Below are positions 1-8,521 of a DNA stretch of 18,246 nucleotides, piece after piece (position 1 is the stretch's first letter; every line of letters starts with the position of its first letter). The translations under genes and the position numbers were made by a program. The notes under the pieces were generated by a model. It made no database searches. It worked only from the letters and a program-made list of their open reading frames with translations, and was not told where the DNA came from. Source of the DNA: Clostridia bacterium (GTDB taxonomy: Bacteria; Bacillota_A; Clostridia; Oscillospirales; Acutalibacteraceae); contig JAFQKE010000034.1 of the NCBI GenBank assembly GCA_017397065.1, positions 1 to 18,246 on the forward strand. The letters are read 5' to 3'.

Positions 1-103
1 AGCATATTTTGTCCTCCGTTCATGGTTTCTAGTCAATTCCATTTTAACGGATTTTTTCCAAATATGCTCTACTTTTTTATTTTATTTTTAATTTTTCTTC
101 GTA

Positions 104-147
104 GGCTCTACTTGGTTACCCCAACATTTATTATAGAGCCCCTTTTT
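104..147 (+). terminator. possible intrinsic terminator at left edge
   Basis: GGCTCTA at 104-110 pairs perfectly with TAGAGCC at 134-140, and a small inner stem (TTGG 112-115 with CCAA 121-124) fits inside the loop. A CC then TTTTT at 141-147 follows, so the T-run is on the plus strand side. This would end a plus-strand gene lying left of the window. The hairpin could also help stop the minus-strand esterase gene that ends at 154, but the minus-strand side lacks a good T-run. The large loop makes this tentative. Confidence 0.4.
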
Positions 148-153
148 ATTAGA

Positions 154-3100
154 TTATTTTAAAACATTGGTTTTTAAGAAGTCCACAATATCTGCAGCGT
201 TAGCGGTATGACCGTCAGGTGTGGGATGTCCGCCCTGTCCATTACAATCGTGACGGCTTATTAAGGTATAGTAGGTATTACCGTCAGTTTCGGCAAATTC
301 TTTAACGGTATTTTCGTAAACTGAAGCAAGCCTTACCTCCATCATACCGTATACCCAAACAATTTTGGCATTGGGATTTTTACTACGCACCATAGTAAGC
401 ATATCGGTAATACCCTGCTTTAAAACGTCGATGTTTTCGGCAGGAATCGTTTTACCATTTTCATCCTTCGCCATATATGCAGGAGTATCATTCGCACCAA
501 GGGCAATAACAACCACATCGGGTTCAGTACGGGATTCAAAATCATATTTAACATCGGTATTACCGTAATAAAGATTTTGATACTCGTCATACATATATGG
601 AGCTTCGGTGCAAACGCTACCATTAGAGCAAGAAACAATATTAAAATCAGCATTAAAATAGTCAGCAACCTTGATTGCGTAACCTTTTGTAATATCGGTT
701 CTTAAAAGCCAATCGGGCTCGGCCTCTTTAGTGTAAAGTCCCATTGCAGAGGAAATAGAATCACCAATAAATTCCATTTTAAGTTCCTTTTCAGCAGGAG
801 CACTAAAAAGCGAACCGTTATAGGTAATTCCTCCAATTGTCATAGCAACTGCTTTTGCTTCGGAGGCCTTTAATATCTGTACGGTGTGGAATCCGGGTTT
901 AATTCCCTCTAAAGCTACAACGCTCTCTCCCTTGCCGTCTGTTCGTAACTGAACAGCATATTCAAGTCCACCATCTAAAACAGCATAGAATAAAACAGGT
1001 TCGGTATTACCGGTTTCAGGGTCGATGGTTTTAACATCATTCAGAATGAAATCGCCGCTGAACTGACCCTGAACAGTAAAACCGGAAGCACTCCACTCCA
1101 TTCTAAGGGCATCGCCGTCAAATGTGGCACGGTTGTTTAACTTTAATTTACTTTGAACTTCAACTAAGGGATGATAGGTGTTTAAATATTCAGTAAAGAA
1201 ACTACCTTTTACAGTAACCTCTTTCCAACCTGCAAGATGTTTTGCGAGGTTACTTACATCGGTAAGGTCAACCGTTCCATCAAGATTCACATCAAGAATA
1301 TCATTGGTAACGCTTAAATTCTCCCAACCTGCTACATACTGTGAGAGCACAACAAGGTCTTTAAGATTATTAACCCCATCTCCATTGATATCGCCTGCAA
1401 GGTGTTCGGGCTCAGAAAGTCCGGCAATCAGGCACTGTGCAATGATTCTGGTTAAGAAGTCATTACCGTGAACCATATTGTCATTGAAAATATCGTAAAT
1501 TTCCTTGCTTTCAAGCACTTCAAAGAAGACGCTCATTGAATCTGCAATGCCAACGCCATCATTGTTTTCAGCAATGGTGTAAAACTGTTCTCTGTTTGCC
1601 ATTAAGTTTTCCGGCTGATACTGCACAACTGAGGTGTTAGTAACGTATTGGGTCCACAAAAGTACCTCTGTATCGGTGCCGGTGTAGTCACGGAATTCAT
1701 CAATAATCGCTTGCATATTAGAGCCAAACTCTTCAGCGGTGTGACCGGCAGTTAAATCGTTAGCGCCAAAGCAAAGAATCATAAGGTCGGGAGTAGTATT
1801 TGTCCAACCATAATCTCTTTCTAAATATCCAAGGCGCTCTTTAATAACACCTTTACCCCACTGAGCAGTTTGACCGCCCAGAGCAATATTTTTAAATGTA
1901 ATTCTAGCATCAGGATAGAGCTTTTTAAGATTTTGCTCTAACATAACAGGCCATGCGGGAGTAAAGGGAGCAAAATTTAAAATATTGCTTCCCAAACTAC
2001 CATTTTTTTGGTAAATAGCATGGTCATAGAACAGTCCGCTAGTGCTAAGACCGCAGGAGGCGGAATCACCGAAGATAACTATGTTTACTTCCTCGCCTTT
2101 TTCAAGCTTTTTGAAAACCTCGGGAATTTTATCCTTTTGTGACTGAATTACAGTTTCGGGATTATAGCCTTCCGCATCGGGCCACTGCTCGGTATGCTCA
2201 TAGGTTACTGTAATAGCATAAGCAGGATAATCATAATCGCCAATGAAGGCTGCATAGGTATTCTCTTTGCCGTAAACAGGGAAGCTACTGCTTTCGGTTG
2301 TTTCTAAAGGCTTTGTGAATACAGGAATTTTAGAACCATCTAAAATTTTAAGAAGACCATCTTCGGTAATTTCGTAATCAACGCCCTCAAGATAATTCAT
2401 AGTAAGGTCGTAAGAACGAACAGAAATAACCTTATCAATGGGGTAAAGAAGCTTTGCGGTTTCTCTTCCCGGGATAAAGAGTACGGTTTCGTGGTAAACC
2501 GTATCACCCTCCCAGACAGGAGTAGCGGCAATTTCTTCATTATACTCATAAAGTGGACGGCCTTGTTTATCTACATTCGGATCAAAGCGGTTTTCATCGC
2601 CCTCGCACTCTACGCTAACTATATTCTCTTCTGTTGCCACAAAGGAATAATTTCCGTTTGAACTAGCTGTTAAGGTAGTACCGTTGGCTGAAACTGTGGG
2701 AATAAGATTATCCTTGGTTCTTACCTTAAATTGAACCTTATCGCCAACCGCAAAATCTTTAAAGTAGCCGCCTATAAATTCTACCGATGCGGCATCCTTG
2801 GTATCTACAGTGATTTGAGCTTTAGGTGTTACATTTTCAGTACACTTAATTGAAACATCATCAATATAAAGAGGACATTTATTAACGGTAGCTGAAATAT
2901 CGGATTTTAATTTATCGTGATAGGTGTAGGCAAAAACTAAATTATCAACATTATCGCCTGTTGTGAATTTTAAAGTAGCCTTTTGCCATACGCCCGCCAA
3001 AGAATTGTTAGGTGCAAAAACCTTTGAAGTTTTAAACATACCCGCTTTACCCGAAGCCACTACCATTTTCTTACCGGTTGGGTCGGGAACATATAAGCCA

Positions 3101-5715
3101 TAGGTAATTTCATTTAAATAACGATCGGCATTAGTGGTGGTATACGCATACCAGAAGGAAAGCTCATACTCAGTATTAGGGGTTAGATTTAAGGGCATTG
3201 CCGCATACTGATAATAGGTTTTGCCCATTAAAGAATTGCTGCCTGTATGGCCGCCGCTTACAACCTCTAAGCTACCAAAGGTTGTGAGTAATGCCGCCTT
3301 TGAAGAATAGGTATACATATCCTGTGTACCGGTTAAAGTGTAGTCATATAATTTTGTACCTACCTCAAAATCCTCAAAGCTTTCAGTAAACTCAGGACCT
3401 CTGACGGTTATAGTAGGCTCTTCTGTAGGAAGATTAGCAAAAGCTTCATTTGCATCAATAAGAGTTTGGAGGTTGGGCAAAAGGTCATCATTGTTAAGTT
3501 CGGTGCGGAGAGCATTTGCATTTTCAATAGCGGTGCCGCTTTCTGCAGTAACCTCACCAATAGCCTCAATAGCTTTCTGGGCTTCGTTGGCTTTTTTGTA
3601 AAGGGAAGCGGCTTCGTGTGCGGCAGTTCGCATAGCATAATCTTCTTCTGCAGTAACGCCAACATTAACACCCACAGTATCGCTAACTGTACCGATTGCG
3701 GTAGTTAAATCGAACTTGGCATCGAGCGCAGAAATGCCCGTAAAGGTTTCATACCAAACAAGAGCAGCAGTCAAACGACCTTTATCGCTAAGGTGGAAGC
3801 CATCACGATTTAATGATTGCTCTGCAAACGCATCGGTTGCTCTAAGTCTTTGAATTGCTTCACCCGAAGGAATAAGTCTAACATAACCGTGATTCTTTGA
3901 AGCCTGTAAATATGTATCTATAATTGATTCATACATTACGGTTTGTGAATTTTCATAGTTGCTAAGTCCTGAATATTCATGCTCATAAGCCCAGGTCATA
4001 TGAAGACGGATTTCAGCATTAGGGCAAACCTCTTTAAAGTATTTAATAAGCTCGGAAAGATAGGGTTCAAAGGTATCAATTTTACCGCTGTTACCACTTA
4101 CCTGCTGAATTGTGATGTAGTCCCAATCGGTAGCGGTAAGAGCCTGATACATACTTACCTTTGAGAAGGTTTGATTACCGCCTGTAGTCTCCGGATTATG
4201 GTAATCAAAGGTATAATCGGTAGTACCGTTAAACATATTGTTGTAGTGACGGAGAAGTGCACAACCGCCAATCCACGCATTACCTACACGCAAATCCACG
4301 CCATCTGCTGTGGCAAGTTCTTCAATAAACTCGGTAGCATCCTTAGAGAAGCTGTTACCAAAGGCTAAAACCTTAATGGTATCTTCGGTTCTTTCGGCTT
4401 CACTCAGTTCAATAGGAGTTAAAACACTCTGGTCCTCTGCCACTTGAAGCTTGAGGTTATCAAGATAAAGTGTATCATCTGCTTCGGTATGAGGAGTAGA
4501 AGTTGTATATCTTAAATAAATACCAAACTGCTCATAGGCAGATAAATCACTAACTCTAAGGCGAAGAACGGTATTAACCCAATCGCCTGTGCCCTTTATA
4601 TCCGCTAAATAGGCAAGGGGAACTGCATTGTCTTTAATAGTTTCGCCCTGACTTGGGTTGTAACCTACAAAATAAAGCTTAGAAATCTGACGCTTTTTGT
4701 CGGTTGTATATTCAAGTAATTTCCAATCCATAGAAAATTCATAGATTGTCCCCTCGGTGAGAGCGGTTTTATCAAAGGGGATAAACATATGCTCATACAT
4801 TGCATAAATGCCCAGTGCCTTTTCGCCCGATTTAACCTCAGTAGTTGTGATATAAGGCTCTGCCCAAGAAAGGTTGCTAATAACATTACCTACTGTTGAA
4901 TCGGTCTGATTTTCAAAGTCTTCATAATAGATAACGCCTTCGGGGAGTTCGGGCTCTTCCGGTTCTTCGGTAGCTTCTTCATACTCTTTTAAAACAATAT
5001 CTTTAACATCTAATTTTAAGCCTGCATATGTACTGCCGCGAAGCATAATAGAAAGCGCTACGCGGTTATCAACCGTATCAGTAGGCATTATATCACCTTC
5101 TGTGGGCTCACAGGCAGTAAAAACAGCCGTTACTTTTGTCCAATCGGAATAAATTTCATTTGGGGTTTTAGTTTTATCGGTAGGATCAAAGTTTGAATAT
5201 TTGGTTCTTGTAACCGGCTCTTGACTGCCTACCGTCCATACAGCAGAAAAATCATTGTGACGCATATTTTTATAAGCATAAAAATTATTAGCAGTTGCTG
5301 TAGCTGAAACGGTAAAACGAGAGGTGCTTTTCATAGTGGTTGTGTCTGCAACCTGAGGCAAGTAAATTGCATAAGTAGGATATAGGCTGGTAGTATAGTC
5401 AGCACTACCCTCAGGCACACGGGCATAAAACGAAAGCTCATACTTTACACCGGGTGTAAGATTAGCAGCATAGCTATAATAGCTTGCATTTGCGCCGTCA
5501 AGCTGAATATAGTCGGTAACACCGTCTGAATCTTCATCTACTTTATTAACGGTTTTATAGGTCGACCATCTTTGAGAGTCGGTATGGTAATCTGAGGCGA
5601 TAAGTATTTTACCGCCATCGGCCGTTGCATCTTCAGCGCTTACAGTACCACAAAGTACCGAGTAACAGCTAAAGGTAAGAATAAGGGTTAGTAAAATTGC
5701 TAAAAGTTTTTTCAT
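154..5715 (-). CDS. secreted multidomain SGNH/GDSL esterase with three hydrolase domains and an internal dockerin
   Basis: Predicted extracellular esterase of 1853 residues. The ATG at 5715 is chosen because GGAGGAG lies just upstream and the next residues form a signal peptide (MKKLLAILL..., probable cleavage after VSA near residue 27). The in-frame extension to 5805 would cover the promoter. Order of parts: carbohydrate-binding-like beta sandwiches at about 40-245 and 260-435; a DUF4886-type SGNH domain with GNSFS (Ser455) and DGFH (Asp638, His641); a helical stretch at about 690-765; a third beta sandwich at about 775-955; an Ig-like piece at about 970-1040; a second SGNH domain with GDSAS (Ser1218), GAND (Asn1319) and His1416; a dockerin-like duplicated calcium-binding module at 1442-1497; then a CE2-like unit, a beta-sandwich followed by an SGNH domain with GDSIS (Ser1653), GAND (Asn1742) and GGHP (His1830). 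CE2 enzymes are carbohydrate acetylesterases, so deacetylation of decorated polysaccharides is inferred. Exact substrates are unknown. The gene is transcribed divergently from an AraC regulator. Confidence 0.88.
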   Translation of the reverse strand: MKKLLAILLTLILTFSCYSVLCGTVSAEDATADGGKILIASDYHTDSQRWSTYKTVNKVDEDSDGVTDYIQLDGANASYYSYAANLTPGVKYELSFYARVPEGSADYTTSLYPTYAIYLPQVADTTTMKSTSRFTVSATATANNFYAYKNMRHNDFSAVWTVGSQEPVTRTKYSNFDPTDKTKTPNEIYSDWTKVTAVFTACEPTEGDIMPTDTVDNRVALSIMLRGSTYAGLKLDVKDIVLKEYEEATEEPEEPELPEGVIYYEDFENQTDSTVGNVISNLSWAEPYITTTEVKSGEKALGIYAMYEHMFIPFDKTALTEGTIYEFSMDWKLLEYTTDKKRQISKLYFVGYNPSQGETIKDNAVPLAYLADIKGTGDWVNTVLRLRVSDLSAYEQFGIYLRYTTSTPHTEADDTLYLDNLKLQVAEDQSVLTPIELSEAERTEDTIKVLAFGNSFSKDATEFIEELATADGVDLRVGNAWIGGCALLRHYNNMFNGTTDYTFDYHNPETTGGNQTFSKVSMYQALTATDWDYITIQQVSGNSGKIDTFEPYLSELIKYFKEVCPNAEIRLHMTWAYEHEYSGLSNYENSQTVMYESIIDTYLQASKNHGYVRLIPSGEAIQRLRATDAFAEQSLNRDGFHLSDKGRLTAALVWYETFTGISALDAKFDLTTAIGTVSDTVGVNVGVTAEEDYAMRTAAHEAASLYKKANEAQKAIEAIGEVTAESGTAIENANALRTELNNDDLLPNLQTLIDANEAFANLPTEEPTITVRGPEFTESFEDFEVGTKLYDYTLTGTQDMYTYSSKAALLTTFGSLEVVSGGHTGSNSLMGKTYYQYAAMPLNLTPNTEYELSFWYAYTTTNADRYLNEITYGLYVPDPTGKKMVVASGKAGMFKTSKVFAPNNSLAGVWQKATLKFTTGDNVDNLVFAYTYHDKLKSDISATVNKCPLYIDDVSIKCTENVTPKAQITVDTKDAASVEFIGGYFKDFAVGDKVQFKVRTKDNLIPTVSANGTTLTASSNGNYSFVATEENIVSVECEGDENRFDPNVDKQGRPLYEYNEEIAATPVWEGDTVYHETVLFIPGRETAKLLYPIDKVISVRSYDLTMNYLEGVDYEITEDGLLKILDGSKIPVFTKPLETTESSSFPVYGKENTYAAFIGDYDYPAYAITVTYEHTEQWPDAEGYNPETVIQSQKDKIPEVFKKLEKGEEVNIVIFGDSASCGLSTSGLFYDHAIYQKNGSLGSNILNFAPFTPAWPVMLEQNLKKLYPDARITFKNIALGGQTAQWGKGVIKERLGYLERDYGWTNTTPDLMILCFGANDLTAGHTAEEFGSNMQAIIDEFRDYTGTDTEVLLWTQYVTNTSVVQYQPENLMANREQFYTIAENNDGVGIADSMSVFFEVLESKEIYDIFNDNMVHGNDFLTRIIAQCLIAGLSEPEHLAGDINGDGVNNLKDLVVLSQYVAGWENLSVTNDILDVNLDGTVDLTDVSNLAKHLAGWKEVTVKGSFFTEYLNTYHPLVEVQSKLKLNNRATFDGDALRMEWSASGFTVQGQFSGDFILNDVKTIDPETGNTEPVLFYAVLDGGLEYAVQLRTDGKGESVVALEGIKPGFHTVQILKASEAKAVAMTIGGITYNGSLFSAPAEKELKMEFIGDSISSAMGLYTKEAEPDWLLRTDITKGYAIKVADYFNADFNIVSCSNGSVCTEAPYMYDEYQNLYYGNTDVKYDFESRTEPDVVVIALGANDTPAYMAKDENGKTIPAENIDVLKQGITDMLTMVRSKNPNAKIVWVYGMMEVRLASVYENTVKEFAETDGNTYYTLISRHDCNGQGGHPTPDGHTANAADIVDFLKTNVLK

Positions 5716-5748
5716 TATATCTCCTCCTAAAAATATATTTACAAAGAC

Positions 5749-5777
5749 ATTATAACAGTTTTCATTTACAATTTCAT
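5749..5777 (-). promoter_or_regulatory. putative promoter of the esterase gene
   Basis: On the minus strand a perfect TATAAT lies at 5754-5749, giving a predicted start near 5742 and a leader of about 27 bases before the ATG. At 17 bp spacing the -35 position reads ATGAAA (5777-5772), a poor match to TTGACA. A good -10 with a weak -35 is typical of activator-dependent promoters, which fits the TTGC repeats lying immediately upstream. Confidence 0.55.
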
Positions 5778-5827
5778 TGCAAATGAATACGAAAAAACAT
5801 TGCAAATATCACCAAGATGCTTGCAAT
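5773..5827. promoter_or_regulatory. three phased TTGC-centred repeats, candidate AraC operator sites
   Basis: CATTGCAAAT occurs twice, at 5775-5784 and 5798-5807, and a weaker copy CTTGCAAT lies at 5820-5827. The TTGC cores start at 5777, 5800 and 5821, so they are 23 and 21 bp apart, close to two helical turns. The first copy sits in a dyad, TTCATT-GCA-AATGAA at 5773-5787. Relative to the predicted esterase start near 5742 the centres are at about -38, -61 and -82, where AraC-family activators usually bind. Binding by the adjacent regulator is inferred. Confidence 0.5.
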
Positions 5828-5897
5828 ATTTTTTGTGCGTTTATATTTTAATTATACATAATTACAAAAATAATAAAATTCGTTTTTTAAAAAGAGT

Positions 5898-5926
5898 TTG
5901 CATTTTTTTCGTTTTTTTGATATAAT
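5898..5926 (+). promoter_or_regulatory. putative promoter of the AraC-family regulator
   Basis: TTGCAT at 5898-5903, a 17 bp spacer, then a perfect TATAAT at 5921-5926. The predicted start is near 5933, leaving a leader of about 43 bases before the TTG start codon. The -35 hexamer matches consensus at three of six positions and itself contains the TTGCA motif seen in the candidate operator sites, so autoregulation is possible. Confidence 0.55.
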
Positions 5927-5975
5927 TTATAAAAAAATAACCATATTTTTTTCGTTTTTTAAGGAGTGAGGTTTT

Positions 5976-6842
5976 TTGCCAAGAAAAAAAGTTTTGAATT
6001 TAAAATTCGCTAACTATACATCGGATAAAGAAAACCTTTCGCAACGTAATGGTATATTATGCAAAAAAACCTGGACTTCCAAAAAGTTTTTTCCAATGCA
6101 CAATCATAATTATATGGAAATTGAATATTTAACCAGTGGCACTATAATAGAAGAATTAAATGGAATTGAGTTTAAAGCTACAGCGGGCGATTTTCATTGT
6201 CTTGACCATTGTGATACCCATTCATTTATATCTGTTGATCCTCCCTTTCACTTTAACAACATTTGCTTTGATATCAGGAAAATACCAACTAATATATCCG
6301 AATTATTACGCTCGGTGCAATTCCCATTTGTTGGAAGCTTTTCCAAAGAGGCTTTTGAGAAGGTAAACAATTATTTTGAAATTATGTACTCTATTCAAAG
6401 CTCTGATGAACCGTACACTGAAGAAACCCTATACTCTTATTTTGCCCTTATTATAATTGAGGTTTTAAAAGCAGGAAAAACTTTGCAAACCAATAATTCA
6501 AAATCTACATATAAATATGCAAAAGCGGCGGGAGAATACATTGAAAATAATTATAAAAACAATATAACCCTTAATGAGATTGCAAAGCATTTAAACCTTG
6601 CCCCTAACTATTTAAGTCAGATTTTCCCAAAATATTATGGTTGCGGATTCATAGAATATCTTAACTCATACAGAATAACGGTGGCAAAGAAACTTATAAT
6701 TTCAACCGATTTAAGCCTTACCGAAATTGCCCTTGACTCGGGCTTTAGCAATCATTGTGCATTTTCCAGAGCCTTTAATAAATATGAAGGCTGCAGTGCA
6801 AGAGAATTTAAACGAAAGTACAAAAATTTTGATTCCATTTAA
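5976..6842 (+). CDS. AraC-family transcriptional regulator
   Basis: DNA-binding regulator of 288 residues. It starts at TTG, supported by AAGGAG at 5961-5966, nine bases upstream; no good ATG lies near. The N-terminal half (about 30-100) looks like a cupin-type sensor with several histidines (His42, His44, His74, His78, His82). The C-terminal 100 residues are an AraC/XylS DNA-binding domain with two helix-turn-helix units: the first at about 197-218 (ITLNEIAKHL, NYLSQIF) and the second at about 247-268 (LSLTEIALDSGF, AFSRAFNKY). The family usually activates adjacent genes in response to sugars or other small molecules. It is divergent from the three-domain esterase gene, and repeats in the shared intergenic region suggest that gene is its target. 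The effector is unknown. Confidence 0.93.
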   Translation: MPRKKVLNLKFANYTSDKENLSQRNGILCKKTWTSKKFFPMHNHNYMEIEYLTSGTIIEELNGIEFKATAGDFHCLDHCDTHSFISVDPPFHFNNICFDIRKIPTNISELLRSVQFPFVGSFSKEAFEKVNNYFEIMYSIQSSDEPYTEETLYSYFALIIIEVLKAGKTLQTNNSKSTYKYAKAAGEYIENNYKNNITLNEIAKHLNLAPNYLSQIFPKYYGCGFIEYLNSYRITVAKKLIISTDLSLTEIALDSGFSNHCAFSRAFNKYEGCSAREFKRKYKNFDSI

Positions 6843-6845
6843 GCA

Positions 6846-6884
6846 AAAGCTCCGTAGTCGGATAAAACCGAACTACGGAGCTTT
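6846..6884. terminator. bidirectional intrinsic terminator between the regulator and pyrF
   Basis: AAAGCTCCGTAGT at 6846-6858 pairs with ACTACGGAGCTTT at 6872-6884. The stem continues through CGG/CCG beyond a one-base bulge, with loop ATAAAA at 6862-6867. T-rich sequence follows on both strands (TTTAATTATAT on plus, TTTTGCTT on minus). It lies in the 69 bp gap between two convergent genes, so it can end both the AraC gene and the pyr operon. Confidence 0.9.
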
Positions 6885-6911
6885 AATTATATAATTTAAA
6901 CCTACCAATTA

Positions 6912-7610
6912 TCAGTCGCAGAACTCTGCCACGCAACGCTCATAAGCGGCAACGGGATCCTCTGCGGCAGTAATAGGACGACCTACAACAATATAATCGG
7001 AGCCGATTTTTTTAGCCTCAGCAGGAGTCATAACACGCTTTTGGTCACCAATATCACCATCGGCAAAACGCACACCGGGAGTAACGGTTACAAAGTTTTT
7101 GCCGCAGGTATCGTGAACCTTGCCTGCCTCTAAGGGAGAGCAAACTACACCGTCGAGTCCAGCTTTTGCGGCATTGGCTGCATAGTGCATAACAACCTTA
7201 TCAATAGGCTCTTTAATCAAAAGGTCATTTTCCATTCTCTCCTGATCGGTGGAGGTGAGCTGTGTAACGGCTATAAGCAAAGGACGACTACCGTCAGGAC
7301 GGGTAAGACCCTTTAATGCGGCCTCCATCATAGAGATGGTTCCTGCTGCGTGAAGATTGGTCATATCTACATCAAGACGGGATAAAACTGCCATTGATTT
7401 TTTAACTGTGTTGGGAATATCGTGAAGCTTTAAATCGAGGAAAATCTTGTGACCTCTTGCCTTAATATCCTTAACAATCTGAGGTCCCTCAGCATAAAAA
7501 AGCTCCATACCGATTTTTACAAAAGGCTTTCTTCCGGTAAATTTATCCAAAAAAGCATAAACATCAGCGGCTGATGAAAAGTCGCAAGCAACAATAACAT
7601 CCTTACCCAT
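6912..7610 (-). CDS. pyrF: orotidine 5'-phosphate decarboxylase
   Basis: Converts orotidine 5'-phosphate to UMP, the last step of de novo pyrimidine synthesis, in the cytoplasm. The protein has 232 residues, normal for the bacterial subfamily. The catalytic array is present: Lys32, then D-x-K-x-x-D as Asp59, Lys61 and Asp64 in DLKLHDIPNT. The phosphate-binding end is also seen (TPGVRF at 177-182, VVGRPIT with Arg211). The ATG at 7610 is preferred over the in-frame ATG at 7619 because GGAGG lies at a proper distance and the start overlaps the pyrD stop codon by one base (TAATG), a sign of translational coupling. It is the last gene of the pyr operon and is followed by a bidirectional terminator. 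Confidence 0.97.
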   Translation of the reverse strand: MGKDVIVACDFSSAADVYAFLDKFTGRKPFVKIGMELFYAEGPQIVKDIKARGHKIFLDLKLHDIPNTVKKSMAVLSRLDVDMTNLHAAGTISMMEAALKGLTRPDGSRPLLIAVTQLTSTDQERMENDLLIKEPIDKVVMHYAANAAKAGLDGVVCSPLEAGKVHDTCGKNFVTVTPGVRFADGDIGDQKRVMTPAEAKKIGSDYIVVGRPITAAEDPVAAYERCVAEFCD

Positions 7611-8521
7611 TATTTGCATCCTCCTATAATTTCACTGAGTGAATTTATTTTATATTTATCCATAGCTGCCGGCAAATCGTCAATAATATCACGGCAAGCA
7701 TAGGGATTAACAAGATTTGCGGCACCTACCTCAACTGCGGTAGCACCTGCGAGCATAAGTTCAATAACATCCTCGGCGGTAGAAACGCCACCCATACCAA
7801 CTACGGGAATATTAACAGCATTTGCAACCTGATACACCATTCTTACAGCTACGGGGAATATTGCATCACCCGAAAAACCGCCCATTTTATTGGCAATTAC
7901 CGGTTTTTTGGTGCGAAGATCAATTCTCATACCAAGGAGAGTATTTATAAGGCTTATGCCGTCAGCGCCTGCATCCTCACAAGCCTTAGCGATTGATACA
8001 ATGTCGGTAACATTGGGCGAAAGCTTTATGATTACCGGCTTGGTTGTAACCTTTTTAACTGCGGCTGTTACCTCTGCGGCGGCCTCAGGGTTAGTACCAA
8101 AGCTCATACCTCCGCCGTGAACGTTAGGACAGCTTACATTAACCTCTAGCCATCCAACCTGCTCTTCTTTATCCAGTTTTTCACAAGTATAAGCATAATC
8201 CTCCACCGCAAAGCCGCTTACATTAGCCATAACCTTTTTGTTAAAGCAGCCTTTAAGTTTTGGAAGCTCCTCGCTTATTACCTTTTCAACACCGGGATTT
8301 TGAAGTCCGACAGCATTTATCATACCGTTTTTGCACTCCGCAATTCTAGGTGTAGGATTACCGAAGCGAGGTTCCTTAGTTGTACCTTTGAATGAAAAAG
8401 TGCCCAAAACATTTATATCATAAAGCTCGGCAAACTCATAACCAAAGCCAAATGTTCCGCTTGCGGGGATAATGGGATTATCAAGCTCAATTCCACAAAG
8501 GTTTACACTTAGTCTTCCCAT
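7610..8521 (-). CDS. pyrD: dihydroorotate dehydrogenase B, catalytic subunit
   Basis: Oxidises dihydroorotate to orotate with FMN; class 1B (PyrDB), which works with the PyrK electron-transfer subunit and NAD. The protein has 303 residues, usual for the family. The FMN-binding TIM barrel shows Lys45 in FSFKGTT, the active-site Cys131 in NVSCPN (cysteine marks class 1 enzymes), INTLLGM at about 192-198, and the phosphate-binding GMGGVST at 242-248. The start overlaps the end of pyrK by 13 bases, and its GGAGGAG ribosome binding site lies inside the last codons of pyrK, so the two subunits are probably translated in a coupled way. Confidence 0.97.
   Translation of the reverse strand: MGRLSVNLCGIELDNPIIPASGTFGFGYEFAELYDINVLGTFSFKGTTKEPRFGNPTPRIAECKNGMINAVGLQNPGVEKVISEELPKLKGCFNKKVMANVSGFAVEDYAYTCEKLDKEEQVGWLEVNVSCPNVHGGGMSFGTNPEAAAEVTAAVKKVTTKPVIIKLSPNVTDIVSIAKACEDAGADGISLINTLLGMRIDLRTKKPVIANKMGGFSGDAIFPVAVRMVYQVANAVNIPVVGMGGVSTAEDVIELMLAGATAVEVGAANLVNPYACRDIIDDLPAAMDKYKINSLSEIIGGCK

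Noticed and set aside
5640..5715. Lipoprotein signal in the esterase (Cys in the signal peptide)
   Set aside because: The residues before the cysteines (TFSC, SVLC) do not fit a lipobox; the AxA-like site after VSA is better.
5716..5805. N-terminal extension of the esterase frame by 30 residues
   Set aside because: It would run through the predicted promoter and ribosome binding site and would place a non-signal sequence ahead of a clear signal peptide at 5715.
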